From positions 1 through 64,000 of the forward strand of contig JASAMV010008425.1 of assembly GCA_030248065.1 (NCBI GenBank): DNA of 64,000 nucleotides. The letters run 5' to 3'. How positions within the stretch are numbered: the stretch's first letter is position 1; each line of letters starts with the position of its first letter. Under the pieces are notes generated by a model that saw nothing but the letters and a program-made list of their open reading frames with translations, ran no database searches and was not told where the DNA came from. The stretch is from Rhynchonema sp. JSB1_4 (lineage: Eukaryota; Nematoda; Chromadorea; Monhysterida; Xyalidae). This document shows, piece by piece, positions 17,601-29,600 of the stretch. A program made the translations under genes and the position numbers.

Positions 17601-20600
17601 TTATACCTCGTTTAACGGAAAAACGTCTGAGTATAAAACGCTGAAAATATCTTCTATTGGATTACCTTATGTTTCGCACAGTCCTGCCTCAAACTTTTTT
17701 CATTTTTTCTCCTCCTGCAAAAATGTGTGGGCTCCGTGAAACATCACAAAGCAACGACTTGAAAATCTATTTCCTAAATCTGGGTTTCTGATACCTAGTC
17801 TTCATTTTCTGAAAAAATGACTGCAAACAAACGCGGTCAACGATCAATTGCAGAGTCACTTTAAGGGCATAAAAGAAGATATGCAACCTGATGAAAATGC
17901 ATAAAAGTTCGATACTAGAAAAGTTTGGGTCTCGAATTCCGCACTGCAGTCGAAGAGCGTAGTTATTCAGCATATTGGAAACACAGGTGCGAACCACTTG
18001 ATTTGCGTGTTTCCAATATGCTGAATAACTACGCTCTTCGACTGCAGTGCGGAATTCGAGACCCAAACTTTTCTAGTATCGAACTTTTATGCATTTTCAT
18101 CAGGTTGCATATTTTCTTTTATGCCCTTAGGGCATATTTCCGTCTTGTTACTAACATGTGTCAACCCCTATAATCAGTCCAATTGCCTTTTACGTTAAGA
18201 ACCTTTTTGCTCAAAATAATGAGCATAATTGGGCGTTTGCACCTCAGAGATAGTATGCTGGATACCTGATGGAGACATTCATCAGTGCAAATTCATTGTT
18301 CAGAGCCGTTTATAGCGACGGGACCTTCTCGAAGTCGGACCAAGTGATTGAGTGCCCACGCGTTAATCGGTGCATAAACAACATTCAGAACGTGCGCTGC
18401 TGTCAGTTTAAGGCACACTTCAGTGACGCAATTACGCTAAACATTAGCGCCAACTGGTAAGAAGTTCCGTGAACCAATGGCTAATCGAAATGGGTTTTGC
18501 CTAAAGCAGTACCCTGTTCTAGTTTTTATACCCTGTTATCATCAACGCATATGTACATAATTTACCATCATTACCAGAGATTGCAATGTTAAAGTTCTTA
18601 TTGTTTTGTTTTTATATGCTACTAGACGGGACCCGTGCCTACGGCCCGGCTACAGCGCCGCGCCCGTGCCGTGCCCCCCCCCCCGAAGACCCGTTAGCAT
18701 ACCCAAAGCTACCCGTGAAAATTGACCCGTCCGAGGGAGGGGGCCACAAACACACATACATACACACACACATACGTCTTCCTGTTTTAGTAGTATAGAT
18801 ATGTAGAAGTACCTGCACATACAAATTGAAATTGTTGCACATTTTTTCGGCTTATTTCGAAAGTAAAACCATTCCGGAAAGTTCGACTCCCATGGTATTG
18901 GGGAGGGGGTGGTGTACTACGATCGGATAAAACTTTGGATTGCAGATCCCCGTTCTATTGTTTTTTAAGATTGTCTGGCATTTACCACTGTATAATAATC
19001 AAATTTGCGAAAGATCACCTCAACAATAGCATTCGGATGCGTAGCGTCGTTCACTTTGTACATGCGTTTGGCAACGTCGAGCGCTTTGTATTTCTCAGGC
19101 TCGGGATCCGGCTTGTCGCGTGGCTCGAGGTTCAGCTGGTTGATCTCGCCACCAAGCAGACGCCATGAGTGGATACCTTAGAGTGAAACACAAAATTGGG
19201 TTCAGTATTTTATTTGTTTTTGTCGCTCCGAGCGATTCCCATATCCTTCGGAGCCGCAGATTCAACTCTACCCACTTCATTGTACAGCTTCTACGTATAA
19301 AGAACACCCCACGTGGCAATGACTTCGATTCACAACTACAGTGTAATCTTGCACCTGAACCTCACAGAACGGAAGATTGCCACATGGCATTTTTAATTTA
19401 ATTGCGTTCATACAAAGAGCAACGTTGTGAGCAAAAACTGGAAAAAAATGCAAAACACGAATAAATCTTTTGAAGATATTGAATATTGTTTCTGCTCGCT
19501 TGCGGTGCGTGCACCAATTGGTTCGCTCCCCCTTTATTCTGTACAACGTTGGTTGGACGCCGACTTTGCCTACTGTGTACATATGTATTTCACGGTCAAC
19601 TTTTGTGCAAATCAGCAAGGTTCATATTCATGAGTTGTAGTTTCGGCCAGTGGTGTCGTTGGGGGGGGGGGGGTTGGGGGGTTACCCCCCCCTGGTATGG
19701 GGTATGGGAAATCGGCCGGGGGTATGGGGTATGGGAAATTTTTCACTTTTGGAACAAGCACCCCTAAGAAATGACTTTTTGACCCCGAGAAGTACCAAAA
19801 TTGGCCATTTTTCGTCCAAAAATGTCAAAAATCGCTTACTACCGCAAGAAAACTCTGTTTTAAGCACTTTTTAGACCAATTTTGGCACTTTTAGAAGATT
19901 TTTGGGGTCATTTTTTTCAAAACCCCCACCCTCGGGTATGGGAAATTTTTGAGTTTTTGGAAAACCCCCCCCTGGTATGGGAAATTTTTGATTTTTGGGG
20001 GTATGTATGGGAAATTTCCCGAAAATTGGGCTGGGTATGGGAAAATTTCGATTTCTCAACGACACCACTGGTTTCGGCATTGCTCTTAACATGGTATAAT
20101 TCGAAAACAAGTATTTTGATCAAAATTCCATTCGGCTGTGTTTTCAAGTCAACTTGGCCCCCACCTTGCATAACGACTGAGATAATATTTCATACCGGTA
20201 GCCACCACCGGTCTTTAGGAAACCATAAACTGCTGTTTATCACACTGTCACGGTAACAGATGCGTGACTACTGTAACTTGCTGAAATGGCAAAACTGGTG
20301 TCATCTTTGTACCCAAGATGGCCATAGACTAACATGCAATATGCATTCGCAGGTTCTGTCTATCAACAGACACAGAAGTCCTCTGTCCTCATTAACACAA
20401 GGTCCATAGCTGTCGCACGGGGCGGCGTGTTTTTATCTTGTTGATTGGGACTCTCAGGAGGTTTCAAATACACATAGGGTGGAATTCACAAACTAAAGTC
20501 AAGCTCACCGTCAAGCTCGAAGTCAAAGTTTAAAGTGAGATGTTTCGGCGTCGCGCTGGCTGATGAACAGACTCGGTTTTCCTGACGAACGGCCAAATGG

Positions 20601-23600
20601 CACATGTTGTTGTGCGTCGTTGGATGCGTTTCTAGGGATACTGTTACTTTGTGGATGTACAGTGACCCGCGTTTCTGACGATTACTTCTGAGCCATAATA
20701 ATTTCTGAGCAATGTTATTGAAAACTGTAGCTTCATTGGCCCAGTCATTTTTTTGTACCGCTGTTGGTGATCTTCTGTTCATCTCTTCACGCCTCTTTTT
20801 CAGATATTGGGCGGCGGTTCAGTCCCGGGGCACCGGGGTTGGATTAAAAAAAATTTTTATTATCGAACTTTTTAAAAAAAAACTTTTTAAAATTTTTTAA
20901 AATCACTTTTTTATATTCCCGACCCCCAAAAAAGTGGTTTCTAGAAAAATGAAATTTCTGAAACCATGTTACTTAGGTATGTTTTGAGGGACACTAAAGA
21001 GAACTGCTCCACTGAGGGTGATATTTTCGAAACGGTGTAAAAGTCAGTTTTGTGTAAAGGTCGGTGGAAAGCTCGGTCGACAGCTCAGTGTGATAGACCT
21101 CGGTGTAAACTTGAAACATTCCACGTTAATAACAGGCAATGGTTCACGTTTACACCGAGCTGCGCCGACCGAGCTTTCGACCGAACTTTACGCCGACCTT
21201 TACACCCAACTGATCTTTACACCGTTTCGAAAATTCCACCCTGACTTGCATGTTTATGTCGATCACCTGCGATCTAGCCCATTTGGTCATAACTCTGAGT
21301 ACCCGCCCGCAGGTAACTCTGTGGGCATATATGACAAAGGGAAGACCAACCTTCTGTTTGTGAATTTGGGGATAAATTTCAAGAGAGATAAAGACTTACA
21401 CCACACTCATGTTGTGTGACAAAAGCAACAAATGACAAACCCACACAACTGCAAATAGGCGAGCAACGTGGAGTCTGTCGATAGCTTACATCGATAGCTC
21501 AATAACACTGTACAAGTATAGGGTACGGGGTGTCCTATATTATACATGCAGCGATTGTTGGGATGTCTGGGAACTGTATGAGTCCAATACAACGCCATTT
21601 TAAACTGAAATATAAGCGCCGCAGGCGATTTTTTGAGAATGATGAGCAATAAAACGCATGAAAACATACATTTTTACCTTAAAAAAGTGAGAAGATAACG
21701 AAAAAAGGGGGAAAATAATGAAAAAGTGGACTTACTTTTTAAAATTTTAAAACAAAAAAAACGGCCAACTTTGTTTTAAAAAAATTTTTTTTTTAATTTT
21801 TTACTTTTTTTAAATCCAACCCTGCGGGGCACAGGTTCAGGCCCAGCGATTCAGGCCCGGCCGATTCAGGCCCGGCTGGAGCCTAACCCTGAGCCTATAA
21901 AGAGGTCAAATATATAGCAGCTAGATCTTATTGCTGAGCTGTAACCACTGCGTGCAAACTCATAAACAGAGCTCCGTCACATCTGTGTATAGCGAGGCAG
22001 AGCCACTATGTGGCATCTGTGAAACTTTGACCACAAAAACTAGAATTTTACCACAGCTCATGTAAAATCTAACCCAAAACTTGGCATATTTGGTTTGATT
22101 TCAGGCTAGGCAACACAAACACCTATCAAATATGTGCCTTTAGTGCGAGCCAGAACCTTACATGAAGTCGAAGCTCCATGGGATGGCTGGACGCGAGCTG
22201 TGGTAGAGCCAATTTTCTGAGCCGCAATCTCAGGAGACCGCTTTAACGGTGAGCATTCCTTTGTTTTGTGAATTCCACCCGAACTTGTTTTGATGGAGCC
22301 ACGAAAGTGTGCCTTTGCCCGCGTAGGTATACGTCATTACGTGGGTACGCTTTCAGAATTTTGTTGCCTGCGGGTTTGGGTTCCGTCTCGCACTCGTCTG
22401 TGTCATGAATCTTTCCGAAATTTACATTGTACGCGTGTGTATGAAACATCGGCAAATCCACTGCAAGACACATACATGTATGTATTTGCAAGCTGCTATT
22501 TGGCGGCGGACTCAAATAACCACACAGCCCTTTTTGACAATGTTTTTCGCAGCGTCTTTTATCTATAAACTATTCAAACTAGACCGGTCCTGGAACCAAG
22601 GCGGCATCACATTACTTACTGTACTGCGGACCTGTATGTAGGTCGCTTTGACGAAAAGAGCCCAGTCACGCGAAAACCTGACCGGATTCAGTTCTTCAAC
22701 GCCAGTCTCGGATTGTCGAAAAAGGCGCCTAATAGCGCTCAGTTTGCTTCAGTGGTTATCTATCATCATAGCCCATCATCATTATTTATCTTGCGTAAAC
22801 TCTGATTCATGTCTTTTGAATTCATTATAGAGTTTAACGTGCTGAAATGCACGTTTCATAGAATCGTAAACTTGTGGTTGATATGATGCGAATTTTTCAT
22901 TTTCCAGCACATTTTAACAAATAGATTTTTTTCAAATTTATTTGCGTGGAAAATGTCGTATTCTGATCAATTAATCAAATAAACAATACTTTCCCTTCAT
23001 ACTATAGTGGCCTGTGCTGGGAAAGTTGTGAAAAGATTTTTCTCTTCAACTTGTGCGAACTCATTTTCAGCTCAACAAATTCAAATCAAATAATTCCAAA
23101 ATAATGAATAACCAACTGAGTGCCTATAACGACTCGGTGTTGAATGACAACGAATCGATAGTAGCCAATCAGCATGAATCGGTCTTAATCACAAGTCAAT
23201 GCGTGCCAGTGGAAAATCTTGAGTTCCAAACTGGTGAATATGCCAAATCGTCCCTGTTTCGCGCAGCCGTGGCTGCCGCATATTTATGTCTATTCGGTGT
23301 CACATTGGTCACAAATGTCTACACGCTGACTGCAGTGATCAGATGCAGGTGAGATATGACAGATGTAGCTACCGTTATACGATCTGTTGTTGCCCGCAAT
23401 TTTTGTGTCGGCGAAATAAATACATAATAGGCTGTTCAGACAGCCAAGTTGCTTGAAGTACATTTGTTTTTTTTTGACAATGAGCATTTGGATGTGTAAG
23501 ATCGTGCGGATTTTGCCGATTTTATGACAATGCAACACATTGGGTCGGCCGGACGTGGACATTGCTTGGCTGTATTTTCAAGAATAAGAGTTGACGCTAG

Positions 23601-26600
23601 CTTGCCTGTATACAATGGACGCGAATTGTCCCCTGTTTCAAATAGTTTTTACACAGGGGCGATGCCTCATGACATCATCAGTGCTAATATACGTAAAGTG
23701 ACATTACCCCTCCGACAGAAAAAACGTTTTGGAGACGGAGTCACATGGCCATCTGGTGCATTCGCACTGACGATGACCTAGTTCACCGCCGCCTGTGACA
23801 ACAGGTGGTCCAAACCGGGCGGTAACCAAAAATACGCAGCACAATATTGATTTTCCCTGACGTCAAGCTAGCTGATGTTTCAGACATATGCGCATGACGC
23901 GCAACATCATTCTTCTCAATCTGATCATCGCCGATCTAATCATCGTGCTCACCTCACTTCTCATCACCCCGACCACAATTCTGCTCAAAGTCTGGCTGTT
24001 CGGCGCACCAATGTGCCGCCTGATGGTGTTCTGTCAGTCGACCAGCGTTACCGTAACCTCGCTGAGTCTGGCTACGGTAGCTGTGGACAAACTGCTGCAC
24101 ATTCGTGATCTAACGAGCAAATCGTTGAGTTGCCGTCAATCAGTCTCAATGGTGCTCATGATCTGGACAGTCTCGATAGCGATCAACGTCCCGTATATGC
24201 TCGTGACAAGCTCGCAGCCAATGCATCTCATCATGGCCGACGGCACAATGGTTGGGCATGTGGTGACTATTGGACACGTTTATTGGGCCAACTTTCGCGC
24301 CAATCTATTCGTGGGTTGATGTGAAATATAAGTCATAATGATTCTTCAGTCCGAGTTGGTGCACGCAGCGCAACACTGGTATAGATGTGGTGCTGAGTGT
24401 CAGCCAGATCTTGGCAAGAAAATTAAGTAAATTTTCCTTCAAATCCGCGTAATGCTGATTGGGTCTTCGTACGCTTTGAGAATTAGTTGTTGGGTGCGCT
24501 GTGAGCGAACGTTCAACTATGTATATCCTGTGTGGCAAAATTGTAGTTGATCCAGCAGTTGGATGTCAATTAATCGAGAAAATGAAGGGTCTTTTCCGGT
24601 TCAGATGCCAGTCTGCGGCAAGTTCTGTTTCGAAAGATGGTCGAACCGCGCCAGCTCAACAGCCTACACGCTAATCATCGTTATCGTCCAGTTTGTGCTA
24701 CCGATGAGCATACTGGTCCGGTTTCTCGCTATTTGATAATGCTTTTGTCACACGTTTTCTTGTCAATTTTTTTAACTACAATTTCGTTTCATTTCAGCTC
24801 ATTAGTCACGGTCGAATCTACTGCATTCTCAGAACCGAGTACACAGTGTTCCGCGAGCGGTTGTTGAGCAGTTGCACGCAGCTACAAATACGCGATAAAG
24901 CCAGAAGACGGTAAGGCTGATGTTATCGTCCATTATGGACTTTGGCAAAATGATGGTCATTTTTAGTTAATGCCCACAAATGTTCTTTGGAACTATTTTC
25001 AACATAACTTGTCAAAACATCTTCAGAACGCGCACCTTCGGTCTGCTGTTTAGCACCACAGTGACGTTTGTTGTTGGCTGGCTGCCACTGTCTGTCTACA
25101 ACATTGGAGTTGATTTTCGTAAGTCTTGTTTGAATTCCGTTGTCACAAGCACGAAAACCTTAACTCAGTTTGATCAGGATTAATTTAGTTGATAGTTTCA
25201 AAAATCGCCACATTTTTCTACTTGTCGAATTCAAACATTCTCTCGGACGTTTATCGTTGCAGAAATATTTCCGCTTTGGATGGAGAACAACACGTTCATC
25301 TGGCTGTTAGTGCATTACCTGGCCATGTGCACTCTCTTCGTCAATCCATTCTGTCTGTTCTGCTGGTCGCATTTGCAGCGGAAACAATCCGTCAGGTACA
25401 TACATACGATACCCAGTTTGGGTTCGTATTGTTGTGAGTTGATAATAGCCAGAGGTAGTGATTCCATCCTCAACAATATGCATTACATACAAAAAAGACT
25501 GCTAGGCACCGAGCTCCATCCGGTCAATCATCAGGCAATGCCGCTCAACGAGCACCGAGTTCGGTTAAAGCAACTACACTACGCAACTACACTTTCAAAG
25601 CAAACAAGCTTATTTTTAGACAACTAGTAATGTCGAAACGGTCATTTCTGCACCGGCGTTTGACAACCACCATGCAGTTTTTCCGAACCTGTTGTTTCCA
25701 ACTCAGAAAGAAACTGCGAGAGCAAGTGCGATTGGCGGCGTCTCGTACCCAGTTGGGCAATGGCTCACTGGTTACATGCAATAATCTTCGCGAAACATCG
25801 TGTTATTTAGGTGAGTCACACAGGAATAAACGACTGAAATATAATTGTCCAGTAAGTGCTTGTTGCATAGGCGCAAGCAATGTCAAACCGTAAGCGTGCG
25901 TAAGAACCAAAACATGAGTAAACGCCACGGACGTATGAACATGTAAACGTCCTGAACGTGTAGCAAACGTTAAATATTGCGCATCACAAAACGTGCGTAA
26001 ATTTTCTCAAACTGCGTTATTTTCAGCCGCCAACCACTCCCTGACGCTTCAAAACCAGAAACATCCTCCGATCAAAACGTCGTTTCACTCGTCAACCAAC
26101 GGCAACTATGAACGTTCCTCCGTCTTTAACGATGATGAAAAAAGTTCGAAAGAGCACTGTGCCGGTTCGGGTGCCGACAAACCGGAACCCGGACTTCAGA
26201 GCCCATCTGTCCAAGTGCACCAAGTGCCAACAGACGCCGATGTCAGACGCATGATGCAACAACGACCACCGAAAATGTACGTGAAGCAATGCGACGCAAT
26301 GCCCTACCATGGCGGCGGCACAATGTCACCGTGGATAAAACGAGTATGTTTGCACTGTCTCAGCACTGTTTTTACTTATTGCGCGCTTATCGTAAAAATG
26401 AAATTCATATCTATTGCAATAAAACACAATACAAATGGGTGGTTTAGTTGAAGTTTCAACAATTCAGCCTTTCTCTTTAGCTGAAGCCTAAAGCTGGAGT
26501 TAGGGCTCCACCAGATAGACCCGAAACCCGAAACCCGAAACATAATTTTTTTCTATGTCCATGTTTCGGGTTTTGGAAAAAAACCCGAAACCCGCAACAC

Positions 26601-29600
26601 AAAGCATGATAATGGAAAATGTTTCGGTCTTGCCACTTGTAGCTGACGTGCACAATTTATACAGTCAATCGAAACATTTTCGATTATCACGCTTTCGTGT
26701 TTCGGGTTTCGGGTTTTTTTCAAAACCCGAAACCCGAAACATGGACATAGAAAAAATTTATATTTCGTGTTTCGGGTTTCGGGTCTATCTGGTGGAGCCC
26801 TTATACTTGTCCATTTTGGGCTTGTAGACAATGAGGACAAATTTTTGATATGATTATATTTTGTGATAGATTTGGAGCACTAATTTCGGCCAGCACAAAA
26901 GTTGTTCCCCTGCACCAAATGAACAACTTTTACGCTGGTCGAAATTAGTGCTCCAACTCTATCACAAAATATAATTATATCAAAAATTTGTCCTCATTGT
27001 CTACAAGCCCAAAATGAACAAGTATAACTCCACCTTAAGTTCTAGCAGTTCAAGCAAACGCTTTGCTCTATTTTGCTCAGTGTTGCTGAGTTTTGGTTGT
27101 TGAATTTGAACACCGAAACTCTCGAAAAGTGCTGGGTGTCGAACGTTGTGGGTCCTCATGCAAACACGTTACAGCTTAACGGACGCGCAAGGGCAACAGT
27201 GCGGTCGCGTTTTCACACGGCAAAGAGCGACAATGATGTTAACCTGCATGCACTCAATTCTAAACGCAGGCATGCAATCGTCGATTTGAACGAAAAAGTG
27301 TTGAAATTTTGAAGTGTTTGCCATTTTTTGATTTTCGTCTGTTACTTTTGTGATATTATACCAATATCTGTATCTTGTGTGTAAGCAGTTCTGCCTTTCT
27401 TCATTCATTAGCCGTGGTTGGTTTGACCAGTGCATTTTCCGATGTCATTTTATGACGGTAAGGATTTATTGCTTGAAAAAGTTGTTAGCAGCTCCATATA
27501 CTACCACAATGGAAGAAGTATGCCCTGGCCACGTCTCGAGTTCATTTATTTCGATTTATTCAGTAGCTTTTTCAGGACTTTTACTCAAGATTTTCATGTC
27601 ACTAAGGCTGTGAGCATAAACGCGGAATGGCAAATTTCTGCATTCCGCATTCCGCGTTTATCTGCTCACCTTCGCCTCAAATGTTGCGTGTTAACGCAAA
27701 CAGAAACCGAGATGTTTAACCAAATAAGCATTTATTTACTTGTAGAAATTCAAAATTCCGCAAAGGTGAACAGATAAACGCGGAATGCGGAATGCAGAAA
27801 TTTGCCATTCAGCGTTTATCTGCTCACAGCCTAAGCGCTATGAATTTTTGTGATGTTTATCTACAAATTGTTGGCACTGTGTTCCCACGACTATCATCAT
27901 CAAAATGTTGCACCAAGATTGTACCAGCGACGGACATCTTAAAATCTTTGCTTGTTTGGCTGTGAACATTGCTTTTCTGTACATTAGCAGACTTTTCAGT
28001 GAACATGCTGTTTATGTACAGTAGTTGTCTGTTATCGTTAGTTCTTAACTGACAAAAAAAGCTTGGAAAAATGTAAAAGACTATCTGAACGAAGGTCGAA
28101 GGAAAGTTCACAAGCGCGCAGGTTTACTAAGCAAGCTGAACTCTCTTGAGAGAAAATTAGTGACTCATATTGATCATATGCGTTTTCATCATGCCTGACT
28201 GAGCCCGAGAAAAACAAACAGTCAGATTTTAATAAAGGTACGGTTTACTTACGGAGAGGCAAACCGCTGAGGCCAAGTTGATATTGCAAAAATAGTGCCA
28301 TTTCGGATGAAGAGCTTGTCCTTGCTACATACTAGTAAACAATAACTGGAACGGTTGGGAGTGGTTGTGATAATCCCTGTTCATATGTTATGTCGCTCAA
28401 CCAACATCGATATAACTGGTTGGTCGAATGACTCAAAATTAGCATTGGCAAAACCATTCGAGACTGACAGCTTATTCAGTAGGTCTCTTCCATAAGCAAT
28501 TATGAATAACAAGTGCATAATAAATAATAAATTATAAGTGCAAATAACACACAGTCGAATGGAACATTCTGCATTTTCTGCATGTCTGTACAGATGCTAA
28601 TAACAACCACCTTTAAAAAAACCAACCATATTTCTGCATGAACATTGTGTGCCGTTTCAAGAACCAATCAACAGCCAGGGGACTGGTTGAGTCCAACATG
28701 TAGGCCGTGACGCCGTGTGCCCAGCTCACAACAATCGGCACTGCGCCTTGCGATTTGTGCTGCAAAAGGGGAATGAACTCAAATACGAAAATGATAGATA
28801 AATCGGTGTATGCTCATTTCGTTGTTTAATCGCGGTATTTGGTGCTCACTTTCAGCGTGAGTACATGATTTCGTTTGATGGGCACAAATCTCCAAAGGAC
28901 ATGCACTGTCCCGCTGCAGAATGTCCCAAAATTTGTGCGTTTCACGTGTTGATGGACTTCAGAACATACAAAATCACGGGCTCGATATCCCAACCGTCGT
29001 GTAACATCTTAGAACTTTCTACACCCACTGACAACTTGTTGACACAGCACAATCCTCTGGGCGGAGCCTTTCACCATTTTAACGTGTTTAAGCTGCTGTT
29101 TTGTTCCATGAACATACTCGGTCGAATGGGTCTTCCTGAGATGTTATCTGGGGATGTAAAAGTCTGTAGGTGACGTCAACAACTTGTCAGCAGTTAGCAA
29201 CAGTGCCGAAAATATCATGCCCTGCCCACGCAAACAATAACAAATGGATGAGTGGTTATTGGCACCTATGGGAAAACCAAGCCCAGGCGAATGTAACGGA
29301 CATACAATTAGACCGATGACTTACAGCAATAAAATGTGTCCAGTATCGGGACTGTTGCGCTGCGTTCGAATCGAGATTAAAGTAGGGCTGCGTGCTGAGA
29401 CTGACGTTCATGCTGAAAGTGAATGCATGATTGATTCGTAAAGACATTCATTAGTTCATTGGTGTTTGCTTGATCAAATGATTGAATGCTTTGATGGTTT
29501 AATTGATGGATTCAATTAAATGACTGTGTCATTGATCGATTGAATACGTGATTGACAGATGAAAAGACTTATCTGTTATTGTTTGAGTGACCAATTGATA

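Noticed and set aside
17551..18173. Pairs of similar open frames on opposite strands (for example starting [11 protein letters not shown])
   Set aside because: They are the two arms of palindromic elements, so the same peptide appears on both sides.
19682..20110. Open frames rich in FPIP or WEIF repeats
   Set aside because: They are products of the internal repeats of the hAT-like element.
28258..28326. Possible GH31 exon after exon 12 (acceptor ATGTAG, donor GTAAGT)
   Set aside because: It is open, but leaves the wrong phase for the next exons and has no GH31 motif. The exon 18986-19176 fits both phase and homology.
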